Assembly: GCA_003129525.1 (NCBI GenBank)
Contig: CP029329.1
Coordinates: 2,337,501-2,401,500, forward strand
Source of the DNA: Clostridium beijerinckii
GTDB lineage: Bacteria; Bacillota; Clostridia; Clostridiales; Clostridiaceae
DNA: 64,000 bases
Reading direction: 5' to 3'
This document shows positions 1 to 9,188 of the stretch, piece by piece. Below the pieces are notes generated by a model. The model saw only the letters and a program-made list of their open reading frames with translations, searched no databases and was not told the origin of the DNA. The translations under genes were made by a program, and so were the position numbers. How positions within the stretch are numbered: position 1 is the stretch's first letter; every line of letters starts with the position of its first letter.

Positions 1-396
1 ACTGATTTCAAAATTTGACTATAAGTTATTAATAATTTATATTAAATAATAATATTTACTTTAAAAATATATATTAAATAAATTCAAAATTATATTTATA
101 TATAAAAATAGGTTATATTTAATAAGGCATATCAAAGAAAATAAAAAGTCAAATGCTATGAATATTTTGTGACAGATAAAGAGTTCTATTTTCCTTTTAG
201 GAGCTATAAAGTGAATATGAAGATATGGTATGATATAAAGTGAACATTGTAGGTGGAAATTTATATTAAAAATCCATGTACTAAAAATTACACACGGAAG
301 GATACTTCGTAACCTTAAGGGTGATAATGTATAATCTGAGCGGAACCTCGTCTAGAAATTAGATGAAGATGAAATATGACTGTAGGAGATGAAATT
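1..396. other. AT-rich intergenic start of window with hairpin cluster
   Basis: No gene is supported here. Bases 1-290 are plain AT-rich sequence. From about 290 to 370 the composition rises and short hairpins follow each other: GAAG-GATA-CTTC near 296-307, ACCT-TAA-GGGT near 311-321, and TCTA-GAAA-TTAGA near 351-363. No Rfam class is recognised. It could be the leader of the small gene at 397 or a remnant of an upstream gene. Confidence 0.4.
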
Positions 397-753
397 ATGG
401 GCTGGAATTGTGCAGTATGGCACAGTAATAGTGTAAAAAATAAAAGAGATGCAGAAGAATTATATGAGAAACTATGTGAAGGTGATACTTCATTAATAGG
501 ACCAACACAAAGAATACAAGAGTTTTATGAGGAATTAACATCGAAGCATCCAGAAGTTGATGATGTGGGTGAAAATGAGATTGATAACTTAGATTTATGT
601 CCGTGGAGTTTTGCTTTTGATAAATCAGAGGGACATATTATTATGTCCTGTGAATTTAGTAAAGTTGAGTATATAAATGTTTTAATACAAGAACTAGCTA
701 AAAAATATGAAGTATCTTTTTACGAACCTCAGAATACAACATTTATCTTATAA
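397..753 (+). CDS. Small hypothetical protein, possible immunity-type family
   Basis: This encodes 118 residues starting MGWNCAVWHS. The ATG at 397 is preferred over one at 376 because AGGAG (384-388) sits 8 bases upstream of it. There is no signal peptide or membrane segment. The pattern (N-terminal W-x-x-AVW, a middle PTQRIQEFYEEL, a C-terminal MSCEFSKVE then SFYEPQN) resembles small acidic proteins often found beside polymorphic toxins as immunity proteins. That is a remembered resemblance, not a search result, and no toxin gene is visible. The product is unknown. Confidence 0.6.
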   Translation: MGWNCAVWHSNSVKNKRDAEELYEKLCEGDTSLIGPTQRIQEFYEELTSKHPEVDDVGENEIDNLDLCPWSFAFDKSEGHIIMSCEFSKVEYINVLIQELAKKYEVSFYEPQNTTFIL

Positions 754-898
754 CTTAATAATAAGTAATTTTATTGACCTTTGATATTTGTGGAAAAATA
801 TGGTATTATAATCAAGCGGTTTTAAATTATAGATTTTCAAAATTTAAAACTTGTTGTGTATAAAAAAATATTATATTAAGGGGGATATAAAATATTAT

Positions 899-1522
899 AT
901 GGTCAAAGTAAGATATTCTGCTTTATATACTGATAGTTTAGGATGTGAGCAAGCATCAGTATATTTTTTAAAAGGAGAAATTCAGCTTAATGTTAGAGGG
1001 TGCACTTTCAAGAGTGACAGCTTAAATTTTGATTTTTATTCTAATAATAATAAAGAAATCAGACATCTTTTTTATGTTAAGGATGATGAATTAATAGAAT
1101 ATGTTGTAGACATTAAAATTCCTTTAATATTATTTTGTGATAATAAAGAATTTATAGAGGAATTTTTATTGCGTATTGAAAGGCATAAAAATTATTATAG
1201 CAATACACTTTCGATTTATTTACATGGTGAAACATATACGGTTAGAGGGTATGATTTACTGCAATTATTAATTAATATGAAGAAAGAATTGCCTAAAAAG
1301 TATAATATGAAATGCAGTTTATCAAGTATGGTTAGAGGATATGATATTGAAAGCGGTAATGAAAACATTTTTTATTATTTGAAGAAATTTGAATTTGAAT
1401 GGAAAATAAAAAATAATAAAGTTCGTTATTTGAATTTATTTAACAGTGAACCCAAAAGAGAATTTGACAAACTTAAAAACGTTTCAATTACTTATATTTG
1501 TGATGATTACTGTTTAAGTTAA
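899..1522 (+). CDS. Hypothetical protein
   Basis: This encodes 207 residues if it starts at ATG 899 (MVKVRYSALYTD). AAGGGGG at 878-884 is a usable but slightly distant ribosome site; a longer reading from TTG 851 is less likely. It is a soluble, lysine- and tyrosine-rich protein with no recognisable motif, signal peptide or membrane span. It is followed about 100 bases later by an intrinsic terminator, so it is probably transcribed alone or with the gene at 397. I do not recognise the family. Confidence 0.6.
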   Translation: MVKVRYSALYTDSLGCEQASVYFLKGEIQLNVRGCTFKSDSLNFDFYSNNNKEIRHLFYVKDDELIEYVVDIKIPLILFCDNKEFIEEFLLRIERHKNYYSNTLSIYLHGETYTVRGYDLLQLLINMKKELPKKYNMKCSLSSMVRGYDIESGNENIFYYLKKFEFEWKIKNNKVRYLNLFNSEPKREFDKLKNVSITYICDDYCLS

Positions 1523-1624
1523 TTTAGTATTTCGATTGAAAATTGAAACTATGAATAATAATTTTGTTATTTGTATATAATATAATGAATACGATTTTAT
1601 TAATTGTTCTAATTAACCTAAAGA

Positions 1625-1650
1625 GGGGCTGTTTCGACAGTCCCTTTTTA
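1625..1650 (+). terminator. Intrinsic terminator
   Basis: An 8-bp stem GGGGCTGT/ACAGTCCC (one G-T pair) with a TTCG tetraloop is followed by five T. It closes the transcript of the hypothetical gene at 899-1522. The rest of the 1523-1898 gap shows only AT-rich sequence. Confidence 0.85.
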
Positions 1651-1898
1651 TAATTGATAAAATATTAATTAATCATTCATAGCTGAATCTCCAATATACT
1701 TTAATGTAATTGAATATTAGTAAATACTTAGTTGAATTCAAGGCGGTTTTTTATAGTTAAAGTTTAAAATGTAGAATAATTCAAAAATGCATGTCATAAA
1801 ATTATATAAGTATAAATAAACATTAATGTTCTACTTGGGTGAAAAAGTATTTCTAAAATAATTAAATTATTAAAGAAAAGTTATGGGGAGGAAATATT

Positions 1899-2129
1899 GT
1901 GAATGAATATGAGGAAAAGTTAAATGAAAATAAGAATATAATAATGAGAAACATAGAACAAGGTAAAAAAGCTGGTGTTAATAAGGTTTCAGCTGTTTTT
2001 GCTATAAGTAAGAAAGATGAAATTAGAAAAAACATGATTACAGATTTGGCAACTTGGTTACTAACGGATGGTTATAAAGTGTCACTTAAGGAAGGTGAAT
2101 TGGAAATATTAACAATTGAGTGGAACTAA
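1899..2129 (+). CDS. Small hypothetical protein
   Basis: This encodes 76 residues with a GTG start, chosen because GGGGAGG (1885-1891) lies 7 bases upstream. It is a highly charged, predicted mostly helical protein (MNEYEEKLNENK... ending LEILTIEWN) with no Cys, no membrane span and no known motif. It sits alone, followed by a structured region at 2150-2350. Function unknown. Confidence 0.6.
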   Translation: MNEYEEKLNENKNIIMRNIEQGKKAGVNKVSAVFAISKKDEIRKNMITDLATWLLTDGYKVSLKEGELEILTIEWN

Positions 2130-2149
2130 AACATAAGGTTAAATAAATG

Positions 2150-2350
2150 GGATACTTCAATCTCTTACATAAAGTAATTCTTAGCTTCAAATGGAATTTC
2201 CTTAATAGGAATATAATTATCCATCTGAAGATTAGAAGAACTTATCCAGGAGCATGCAACTGTTATCCCAATTTAAAGAAGTGGGAATCTTACAGAAGCT
2301 AGCTATTGGATAAACTTAGGAGATGTTTAAATACAGGGGCGTATTAGAAT
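2150..2350 (+). ncRNA. Candidate structured noncoding RNA
   Basis: No ORF explains this segment, which carries many nested complementary pairs: CTTCAAATGG (2185-2194) with CCATCTGAAG (2221-2230), one mismatch; TTCCT/AGGAA (2198-2202/2207-2211); TTATCC (2242-2247) with GGATAA (2308-2313); CTGT (2260-2263) with ACAG (2292-2295); TCCCA (2266-2270) with TGGGA (2282-2286); AATAC (2330-2334) with GTATT (2341-2345). The compact nesting suggests a real RNA. The stretch around 2280-2325 also resembles right ends of IS200/IS605 elements, so an omega-RNA-like relic is an alternative. Strand is inferred from the neighbouring genes. No Rfam family was assigned. Confidence 0.45.
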
Positions 2351-2553
2351 TTTTAGATATCAGATAAATTTTCTTACTAAAATAAATTTAACTATTAAAT
2401 AAGAGAAAGAATATTCATTATATTATGAATAAATAAAGGCAAACATGATTTTTATGTGTTAATCGTAACATATAACTCCAAATGTTAGTTTATGGAGGTT
2501 GAAAAAAAACTTTGATAAATATATAATTTTAATAACAGGAAGGGGTGAAAGCT

Positions 2554-2847
2554 ATGAAAGTTGAGTTTTGTCTTGTAGATAGTGGTGATATTGTATTTAC
2601 AAAAGAATCAAAAGATTTGAAAGATATAATTGAGATCATTACAAAAGTAGGAACGGAAATAAATTTATTTTTTAGTAAAGATGATTTCATCCATGGATAT
2701 GTACAAAGTATAATGTATCAAGTTAATGCTGAAAGTAACGATGAAAGTTTAAGGATATATTTTTCAAATGATTATACAAAATCTAAAAATAAGGAAAGAA
2801 TATCTAGCGAACATTTAAGTACTACAAAGCTAAATGAAAAGAAATAA
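2554..2847 (+). CDS. Small hypothetical protein
   Basis: This encodes 97 residues from ATG 2554 (MKVEFCLVDSGD). AGGAAGGGG (2537-2545) is well placed; the in-frame GTG at 2545 overlaps that site and is rejected. The first 70 residues look like alternating strands and helices, and the tail is lysine- and serine-rich. No motif is recognised. It is followed 20 bases later by a terminator, so it is the end of its transcript. Confidence 0.6.
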   Translation: MKVEFCLVDSGDIVFTKESKDLKDIIEIITKVGTEINLFFSKDDFIHGYVQSIMYQVNAESNDESLRIYFSNDYTKSKNKERISSEHLSTTKLNEKK

Positions 2848-2867
2848 TATTAATCTAAGATATAATT

Positions 2868-2900
2868 TAAAGCAGCAAGTATAATGAACTTGCTGCTTTA
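2868..2900 (+). terminator. Intrinsic terminator
   Basis: A perfect 13-bp stem TAAAGCAGCAAGT/ACTTGCTGCTTTA with a 7-base loop lies 20 bases after the stop of the gene at 2554-2847. The following T-tract is short and interrupted, so termination strength is uncertain. Confidence 0.7.
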
Positions 2901-3100
2901 GTTATTAATATGGTTAAGATAGTATTTATAAAAACATAGAAACTAGAAGTTATACCTTAATATTAAATTTATTAGGGATTAGTATAGTAAAATGTAAACT
3001 GAATTAAAGAAATATTTCTATATTATCACTTCGCAAATTGTAAATCAAAAGAAATAACACGAATAAAACAAAGAAATTATCATAAAATATTCTGTAAAAA

Positions 3101-3129
3101 TTGACAAAATATAATATAAATTATAGAAT
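3101..3129 (+). promoter_or_regulatory. Sigma-A promoter of the ACT/DUF711 pair
   Basis: TTGACA (3101-3106), a 17-base spacer and TAGAAT (3124-3129) match the vegetative consensus. The predicted start near 3136 lies about 20 bases before an attenuator-like hairpin and 100 bases before the ACT-domain gene. Confidence 0.75.
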
Positions 3130-3156
3130 AAATATAGCAATGATGATGCTTTGCAG

Positions 3157-3195
3157 ATATTATCCAATTCAATGCGAATTGGATAATATTTTTAT
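3157..3195 (+). terminator. Terminator hairpin inside the leader of the ACT/DUF711 operon
   Basis: A 14-bp perfect stem ATATTATCCAATTC/GAATTGGATAATAT with an AATGC loop is followed by a T-rich run (TTTTTAT). It lies between the promoter at 3101-3129 and the start at 3237, so it would act as a transcription attenuator rather than ending an upstream gene. A small GCAA...TTGC hairpin (about 3137-3154) precedes it. The sensing input is not visible. Confidence 0.7.
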
Positions 3196-3236
3196 AGGGT
3201 ATCTAAAAAATAAACTTATGAATGGAGTAGATAAGC

Positions 3237-3506
3237 ATGAAAGCAATATTAACAGTAATTGGGCAAGATAAAGTTGGTATCATAGCAGGCGTTAGTCAAA
3301 AAATGTTAGAATACAGTATCAACATATTAGATGTTAATCAAACTATAATGCAAGGATTTTTTACTATGATAATGGTATTAGACTGCAAAGATATGAAGGG
3401 TAGTTTTGAAGATGTTCGTACTGGATTAACAGCTGAAGGCGAAAGACTTGGGGTAGAAATAAAGATACAAAGAGAAGAAATATTTAAGTCAATGCATTCA
3501 TTATAA
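3237..3506 (+). CDS. ACT domain protein, UPF0237 family
   Basis: This encodes 89 residues, the full length of the UPF0237 family: a single ACT domain with the opening MKAILTVIGQDKVGIIAGV (a GcvR-like small-molecule binding fold). ACT domains usually bind amino acids and modulate a partner. It ends 13 bases before the DUF711 gene, and these two genes are a well-known conserved pair, so the proteins probably act together. The ATG at 3237 follows ATGGAGTAG, a modest ribosome site. The ligand is unknown. Confidence 0.9.
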   Translation: MKAILTVIGQDKVGIIAGVSQKMLEYSINILDVNQTIMQGFFTMIMVLDCKDMKGSFEDVRTGLTAEGERLGVEIKIQREEIFKSMHSL

Positions 3507-3519
3507 TTAGGAGGGGCTT

Positions 3520-4875
3520 ATGAATACTAATAATATACTTGAAACCATAAAAATGATTGAAGAAGAAAGACTTGATGTAAGAACTATAACAATGGGTATT
3601 TCATTACTTGATTGTATAGATTCAGATGGAGATAAAGCTAGAATTAAGATATATGATAAGATTACAAAATCTGCTGAACATTTAGTAGAAGTTGGTAGAC
3701 AAATAGAATCAGAGTTTGGTATTCCTATAGTTAATAAGAGAGTTTCAATAACTCCAATGTCAATAATTTGCGGAGCTACAGATGAAACTGATTATGTTGA
3801 ATTTGCTAGGACTTTAGATAGAGCAGCTCATACTTTAGGGATAGATTTTTTAGGTGGATTCTCAGCATTAGTTCAAAAAGGTTGCACTAAAGGAGATAAA
3901 ATCTTAATCAATTCAATTCCAGAAGCGCTAGCAGTAACTAAAAAAGTTTGTGCATCTGTTAATGTAGGTTGTACAAAGTCTGGAATAAATATGAATGCTG
4001 TGAGAGACATGGCAGAAGTTATAAAACGAACTGCAGAGCTTACTAAGGAGCAAAAGGGATTTGGATGTGCCAAATTAGTTGTATTTGCAAATGCAGTTGA
4101 AGATAATCCATTTATGGCAGGATCATTCCACGGAGTTGGAGAAGCTGAAAGAATCATAAATGTTGGAGTAAGTGGACCAGGAGTTGTTAAAAGAGCTCTT
4201 GAAAAAGTAAGAGGAGAATCTTTTGACGTAGTTGCGGAAACAATTAAGCAAACTGCATTTAAAGTTACTAGAATGGGTGAATTAGTTGCAAAAGAAGCAT
4301 CAAGAAGACTAAATGTACCTTTTGGTATAATTGATTTGTCTCTTGCACCAACGCCAGCGATTGGAGACTCTGTTGGTGAAATTTTAGAAGAAATAGGGTT
4401 AGAACAAGTAGGAACTCATGGTACTATAGCAGCACTTGCAATGCTTAATGATGCAGTTAAAAAAGGTGGAGTTATGGCATGTAGTCATGTTGGGGGCTTA
4501 AGTGGAGCTTTCATTCCAGTATCAGAAGATTCAGCTATGATAGATGCAGTTACTAGTGGAGCAATTAATTTAGAAAAATTAGAAGCTATGACATGCGTAT
4601 GTTCAGTTGGTCTTGATATGATTGCAATACCAGGAGATACACCAACTTCAACAATTGCAGGCATGATTGCTGATGAAGCAGCAATCGGAGTAATTAACAA
4701 TAAGACTACAGCAGTTAGAATTATACCAGCGCCAGGATGTGTCGTTGGAGATATGGTTGAATTTGGTGGCCTTTTAGGTAGAGCACCTGTAATGAAAGTA
4801 AACGGAAAATCATCAGAATTATTTGCGAGCAGAGGTGGAAGAATTCCAGCACCTATACACTCATTTAAAAACTAA
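3520..4875 (+). CDS. UPF0210 (DUF711, PFL-like) family protein
   Basis: This encodes 451 residues, full length for UPF0210. Typical stretches are [13 protein letters not shown] near the N-terminus, [22 protein letters not shown] in the middle and [14 protein letters not shown]. The fold is related to glycyl-radical enzymes, but no glycyl-radical RVxGY-type motif is visible, so an active pyruvate-formate-lyase-type enzyme is not supported. AGGAGGGG at 3509-3516 precedes the ATG. It is cotranscribed with the ACT-domain gene and followed by a strong terminator. Biochemical role unknown. Confidence 0.92.
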   Translation: MNTNNILETIKMIEEERLDVRTITMGISLLDCIDSDGDKARIKIYDKITKSAEHLVEVGRQIESEFGIPIVNKRVSITPMSIICGATDETDYVEFARTLDRAAHTLGIDFLGGFSALVQKGCTKGDKILINSIPEALAVTKKVCASVNVGCTKSGINMNAVRDMAEVIKRTAELTKEQKGFGCAKLVVFANAVEDNPFMAGSFHGVGEAERIINVGVSGPGVVKRALEKVRGESFDVVAETIKQTAFKVTRMGELVAKEASRRLNVPFGIIDLSLAPTPAIGDSVGEILEEIGLEQVGTHGTIAALAMLNDAVKKGGVMACSHVGGLSGAFIPVSEDSAMIDAVTSGAINLEKLEAMTCVCSVGLDMIAIPGDTPTSTIAGMIADEAAIGVINNKTTAVRIIPAPGCVVGDMVEFGGLLGRAPVMKVNGKSSELFASRGGRIPAPIHSFKN

Positions 4876-4950
4876 TTAAAAATAAATTTTATTATAAAGA
4901 TAAAGCAGTTTTAATAAAAATACTTAAAATAATACATATATGAAAAAATA

Positions 4951-4997
4951 AAAATGCATGAAAAGTTTTATTTAAGAGCTTTTCATGCATTTTTTAT
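4951..4997 (+). terminator. Intrinsic terminator after DUF711 gene
   Basis: A 15-bp stem AAAATGCATGAAAAG/CTTTTCATGCATTTT with a 13-base loop is followed by a T-run. It lies 75 bases after the DUF711 stop. Confidence 0.85.
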
Positions 4998-5107
4998 TAT
5001 AATATATACTTTAAGAGAACATTACAACTTGCAAAGATATATAATTTTTATCATTAGTGTTTTTAGCATAAGAGTAATTCGTTCAAAAAACTAGTAGCTA
5101 TTAAGAT

Positions 5108-5251
5108 TTAAAAGAAAAATAACAATGGCCACAAATTAAAAAATCCATTATTAAATCCATTATTAAATCCATTATTAAATCCACAACAACAATTATTACA
5201 ACATCTATTGCAGCAACATCTACAGCAATTTCTATGACAACATCTACTCAT
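5108..5251 (-). CDS. Cysteine-rich microprotein with FNNG repeats
   Basis: This encodes 47 residues, of which 12 are Cys, all within the first 23 residues in doublets and triplets (CC, CC, CCC, CC, CCC) with Arg, His and Asn between them. Four near-perfect GFNN units follow, then a hydrophobic tail ending PLLFFF. The ATG (5251-5249) is preceded by AAAGGAG (5267-5261) at 9 bases, an excellent site, which argues that it is really translated. Dense Cys and His suggest metal binding or disulfide cross-linking, for example in a spore coat or envelope; this is inference. The tail could anchor in a membrane. It stands alone, divergent from the YgiQ gene. Confidence 0.6.
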   Translation of the reverse strand: MSRCCHRNCCRCCCNRCCNNCCCGFNNGFNNGFNNGFFNLWPLLFFF

Positions 5252-5478
5252 AGTTCATTTCTCCTTTGTTTTTGATATTTTGTTATATTAATAATATATT
5301 CAACATAATTAAAAAGTGTTACAGTATTAAGAACATTCAAGAAAATAACATAAAATATGCAGTGCTTATTTGTATTTTATTTTATTTCATATACCTAAAG
5401 GATACAGAACTGAGTTCCTTTATGTTATAATAGCGAAAGAGAAAATTAAAAACACAAGAAAATTAAGTAGGTGGAAAA

Positions 5479-7563
5479 ATGTTAGATGAAAAAAAGTTTT
5501 TACCCATAAGTAAAAAAGACATGGAAGAAAGAGGCTGGCATGAATTAGACTTTATAATTGTTACAGCTGATGCATATATAGATCATCATAGTTTTGGAAC
5601 TTCAATTATTTCAAGGATTCTTGAAAAACATGGATACAAGGTAGGAATAATAGCTCAACCTGAGTGGAAGACTAATGATGATTTTCAAAAACTTGGGAGA
5701 CCTAAGTATGGATTTTTAGTTAATGCAGGAAATATGGATTCTATGGTTAACCATTATACTGTAAGTAAGAAGCTGAGAGAAAAAGATCTTTATTCTCCAG
5801 GTGGAAAGATGGGACTTAGACCTGATAGAGCTACTATTGTTTATTGTAATAAGATAAGAGAAGCTTATAAGGATATTAATATTGTAATAGGGGGAATTGA
5901 AGCTAGTCTTAGAAGATTCGCTCATTATGACTATTGGAGTGACAAAGTAAGAAAATCAATGCTTATTGATAGCACAGCAGATCTTTTAATTTATGGTATG
6001 GGTGAAAAACCAATTGTAGCAATAGCAGAAAGCTTGAAAAATGGAGTGGCTGCAAAGGACATAACTTATGTAAGAGGTACTTGTTATGCCACAGAAAGTT
6101 TAGAAGACGTGCAGGATTATATTGAAATTCCTTCTTATAAAGAAGTTTGTGCAGATAGATATAAATATGCAGAAGCTAGTAAAGTTGAGTATCAGGAACA
6201 AGACTCAGTAAGAGGAAATATTATTGTACAAAAATGTGGAAATAAATATGTAGTTCAAAATAAGCCTGAAGCACCTTTAAATAGAGAAGAATTGGATGAA
6301 GTTTATGCACTTCCATATATGAGAAATTATCATCCTATATATGAAAGTCAAGGTGGAATAGCTGCAATTGAAGAAGTTAAGTTTAGTACAGTAAGTTCAA
6401 GAGGCTGTTTTGGTGACTGTAAGTTTTGTGCTATAACATTTCATCAAGGTAGAGTTGTTCAAAGCAGAAGTAAGGAATCAATATTACAAGAAGTTGAAGA
6501 AATTACACATATGTCTGATTTCAAAGGGTACATACATGATGTTGGGGGACCCACAGCAAACTTTAGAAAACCTGCATGTAGTAAACAACTAGCATTTGGT
6601 GCTTGTAAGGCAAAAGAATGTTTATCACCAGGAGTTTGTAAAAACATGGATGTGGATCATAGTGAATATTTAGATTTACTTAGAGCCATAAGGGAAGTTC
6701 CAGGTGTTAAAAAGGCATTTATACGTTCAGGACTTAGATATGATTATATAATGGCTGATAAAGATGATACGTTTTTCAAAGAATTAGTTGAACATCATGT
6801 AAGTGGAAAGTTAAAGGTAGCGCCAGAACATGTCTCAGAGCAAGTTCTAAAATACATGGGTAAGCCAGCAGGGGAAACATATGATAAATTTGTAGCCAAG
6901 TTTGAAAAAATAACAAAAAAGATTGGTAAGAAACAATATGTAATTCCGTACTTAATGTCATCACATCCAGGAAGTACATTAGATTGCGCTATTGAGCTTG
7001 CAGAATATTTGAGAGATATAAATTATAGACCAGAGCAAGTACAAGATTTTTATCCAACACCAGGTACGTTTGCTACAACAATGTATTATACAGGGCTTGA
7101 TCCTATGACCATGAAAGAAGTTTATGTTCCAAAGACTAAGCATGAAAAAGCTATGCAAAGAGCACTTCTTCAATTTAAAAACCCAAAGTATTATACATTA
7201 GTATATGAAGCATTAACTGAAGCGGGCAGGACTGATTTGATTGGTAATGATCCTAAGTGTCTTATAAGAGATAAGAATCATGGTAGCACTAATAGATATA
7301 GGGAAAACCAAGTTCAAGGAGAAAATAATAAGAATAATGCGCATAAAAGGATTGGAGCTACTGAAGAAAAGATTAGAAATAAAACTGCAAAATCAAATGA
7401 CAAAAACTCATATGCACAAGGGAAGTTTAAAGATAAAAATGAAGGCAAATGCAAAGGTAAGAATGAAAGCAGACATGAAGATAAAACACAAACTAGCAGA
7501 GGTAAAAGTACTCCAATAGGTAAAGGGAAATCTAATACAAGAAATAAATCTAAACGTAAATAA
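5479..7563 (+). CDS. YgiQ family radical SAM protein (UPF0313)
   Basis: This encodes 694 residues. The N-terminal YgiQ-specific region (about 1-290) is followed by a radical SAM core with C310-x3-C314-x2-C317 ([14 protein letters not shown]) that binds a 4Fe-4S cluster and SAM, and by further Cys ([18 protein letters not shown]) that may hold an auxiliary cluster. The last about 100 residues are a low-complexity tail rich in Lys, Asn, Gly and Arg, probably disordered and possibly RNA-binding. The start is supported by AGGTGG 9 bases upstream. It is monocistronic with a strong terminator. The substrate of this family is not known to me. Confidence 0.92.
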   Translation: MLDEKKFLPISKKDMEERGWHELDFIIVTADAYIDHHSFGTSIISRILEKHGYKVGIIAQPEWKTNDDFQKLGRPKYGFLVNAGNMDSMVNHYTVSKKLREKDLYSPGGKMGLRPDRATIVYCNKIREAYKDINIVIGGIEASLRRFAHYDYWSDKVRKSMLIDSTADLLIYGMGEKPIVAIAESLKNGVAAKDITYVRGTCYATESLEDVQDYIEIPSYKEVCADRYKYAEASKVEYQEQDSVRGNIIVQKCGNKYVVQNKPEAPLNREELDEVYALPYMRNYHPIYESQGGIAAIEEVKFSTVSSRGCFGDCKFCAITFHQGRVVQSRSKESILQEVEEITHMSDFKGYIHDVGGPTANFRKPACSKQLAFGACKAKECLSPGVCKNMDVDHSEYLDLLRAIREVPGVKKAFIRSGLRYDYIMADKDDTFFKELVEHHVSGKLKVAPEHVSEQVLKYMGKPAGETYDKFVAKFEKITKKIGKKQYVIPYLMSSHPGSTLDCAIELAEYLRDINYRPEQVQDFYPTPGTFATTMYYTGLDPMTMKEVYVPKTKHEKAMQRALLQFKNPKYYTLVYEALTEAGRTDLIGNDPKCLIRDKNHGSTNRYRENQVQGENNKNNAHKRIGATEEKIRNKTAKSNDKNSYAQGKFKDKNEGKCKGKNESRHEDKTQTSRGKSTPIGKGKSNTRNKSKRK

Positions 7564-7576
7564 GAATTCACTTTTT

Positions 7577-7616
7577 AAGCCTTCTAATAGCAATTTTGCT
7601 ATTAGAAGGCTTTTTA
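7577..7616 (+). terminator. Intrinsic terminator after ygiQ-like gene
   Basis: A perfect 15-bp stem AAGCCTTCTAATAGC/GCTATTAGAAGGCTT with an AATTTT loop is followed by TTT. On the opposite strand it lacks a T-run, so it mainly serves the plus-strand gene. Confidence 0.92.
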
Positions 7617-7649
7617 AACTTTGTAAAAATGACTGAAATTGACATATAA

Positions 7650-8708
7650 TTAAACAAATTCTATACACGTAGGTGTTGGAATAGTTTCTGAGTTAAGAAA
7701 TGTTAATGCACCCGTTGTTTGATTAATAGAAAATATAGATATATTATCGGAGTTTTCGTTAGCACAAAGTAAGAAGTTACCTGTTGGGTCTAATTGAAAA
7801 TCTCGAGGTGAATCTCCGTTGCAATAAAAAGAATCTATATATTTTAATTTTCCATCATCTTGATTTATAAAAAATAAACTTAGTGAATTATTGCCTCTAT
7901 CTGAAGTGTATAAAAATTTATTGTTTTTATGAATACGTATAGCAGCTCCCCCTTTTTTACCTTTATAATCGTTAGGTAAACTGCTTATAGTTTGAATGTT
8001 TTTAAAAGGAATTGCCAATTTTGAGTTATATTTAAAAGCAAAAATTTCAGAAGTTAGTTCACTTAAGACATAATAATAAGGTTTTGACTTTGAATAAGTT
8101 ATATGTCTTGGACCAGTTCCAGCTGGAAAGGTGTGACTAAGGTCATCTCTTTGAACAAGCTTATTATCCTCTAAGGTTGAAACTATCATTTTATCAATTC
8201 CTAAATCAATGGAAACAATATATTTTTCATCAGCTGTAAACATAGAACAATGAATGTGCGGTTTTTCTTGTCTTGAAATATTTATGCTACAACCACTATG
8301 ACTTCCGAGCATAGGAGAATTTAATATTAAGCCATTTAAAGTATTATAGATAAGCATTTTATTTTCATGGTAGTTTGATGAAATTAATATTTCTTTGCTA
8401 TTACTTATACTTAAATGACAAGGTGTTTTTTCTTCTGAAAGAGTAGAATTTATTAAATGTAATTTATTATCTTCTTGCCAATATTTAAATGATGATACCC
8501 CAGACTTTTCACCAATTTTACAAGCAGAATAAATAATATGTAGTACTTTATCAATGGATAAATATGTTGGATTCTCTATTTCATAAGCTAAATTACTTTT
8601 TTGAATTTCACCAGAAGTTATATCGAAATTAATTCTATAAATTCCTTTACTTTTATCTTTGGTATAAGTTCCAATAAATCCAACTATAATATTTTGTTTC
8701 AATACCAT
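7650..8708 (-). CDS. Lactonase family protein (6-phosphogluconolactonase-like beta-propeller)
   Basis: This encodes 352 residues of the seven-bladed propeller lactonase family (PF10282; YbhE/Pgl type). Recognisable signatures are FIGTYTKDKSKGIY at the N-terminus, PAGTGPRHITY in the middle, and SDRGNNSLSLF and GDSPRDFQLDPTGNFLLCANENSDNI in the C-terminal blades. The known reaction of characterised members is hydrolysis of 6-phosphogluconolactone, but the family also contains proteins of other function. AAGGGGG lies 8 bases before the ATG. It is monocistronic on the minus strand with an unusual leader (8709-8800). Confidence 0.88.
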   Translation of the reverse strand: MVLKQNIIVGFIGTYTKDKSKGIYRINFDITSGEIQKSNLAYEIENPTYLSIDKVLHIIYSACKIGEKSGVSSFKYWQEDNKLHLINSTLSEEKTPCHLSISNSKEILISSNYHENKMLIYNTLNGLILNSPMLGSHSGCSINISRQEKPHIHCSMFTADEKYIVSIDLGIDKMIVSTLEDNKLVQRDDLSHTFPAGTGPRHITYSKSKPYYYVLSELTSEIFAFKYNSKLAIPFKNIQTISSLPNDYKGKKGGAAIRIHKNNKFLYTSDRGNNSLSLFFINQDDGKLKYIDSFYCNGDSPRDFQLDPTGNFLLCANENSDNISIFSINQTTGALTFLNSETIPTPTCIEFV

Positions 8709-8800
8709 TTAGTATGCCCCCTTTGTAGTTATACATTATCTGATGCCTAGCCACAGGAAAACTCCCTGAAGCTAAGTTTCACCCTATAAGTATATCATAA
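8709..8800 (-). promoter_or_regulatory. Structured 5' leader of the lactonase gene
   Basis: Read on the minus strand, the leader contains CTTAGC pairing with GCTAGG, an internal loop, then CAGG pairing with CCTG around a GAGTTTT loop, and an outer GGTG/CATC pairing. The hairpin stands out as GC-richer than its surroundings and lies 35-80 bases before the start codon. I do not recognise a known riboswitch. It may be a regulatory leader. Confidence 0.35.
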
Positions 8801-9053
8801 ATATAATTATAAGACTTTCATACTTGTAGCGTGATAAATATTCATTTTTATTATTTCATTGTAAAGTATAAAAAAATAAAAAATTAGCAATTATCAATGG
8901 TAATTAATATTAAAATATAAATTTATTGGGTTAAATTTTTATAAATGATAAATTATATGATTTTAATTTAGCAAAAGTCATAACATATGTTAATATTAGT
9001 TACTTTTAGCAGGTAACTTCATACAAATTCGGTGAATAAAATTAATTAGAATA

Positions 9054-9081
9054 TTGATAAGGTATAGAATTTTGATATAAT
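9054..9081 (+). promoter_or_regulatory. Sigma-A promoter of metA
   Basis: TTGATA (9054-9059), a 16-base spacer and TATAAT (9076-9081) lie about 110 bases before the metA start. The leader shows no S-box (SAM-I riboswitch) core and no T-box motif. The rest of the 8.8-9.05 kb gap is plain AT-rich sequence. Confidence 0.75.
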
Positions 9082-9188
9082 AGTTATAATGCATCTTTGA
9101 CCTATTGTTTTTATTCACATGCATAATTGAACTAATTAAATAATTAGTGTTGTTAAATAAATATTCAAATAGAAAGGGGACTTTAGGA

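Noticed and set aside
3873..4157. Open frame on the minus strand inside the DUF711 gene
   Set aside because: It is fully antisense to a conserved gene, with no ribosome site and no recognisable protein sequence; other long antisense frames over coding genes were dropped for the same reason.
7280..7668. Several open frames in the tail of the YgiQ-like gene
   Set aside because: They arise from the lysine/asparagine-rich low-complexity tail read in other frames; the main frame carries the family.
9082..9188. SAM riboswitch or T-box before metA
   Set aside because: The leader is short and AT-rich, without the S-box core or the AGGGTGG T-box motif.
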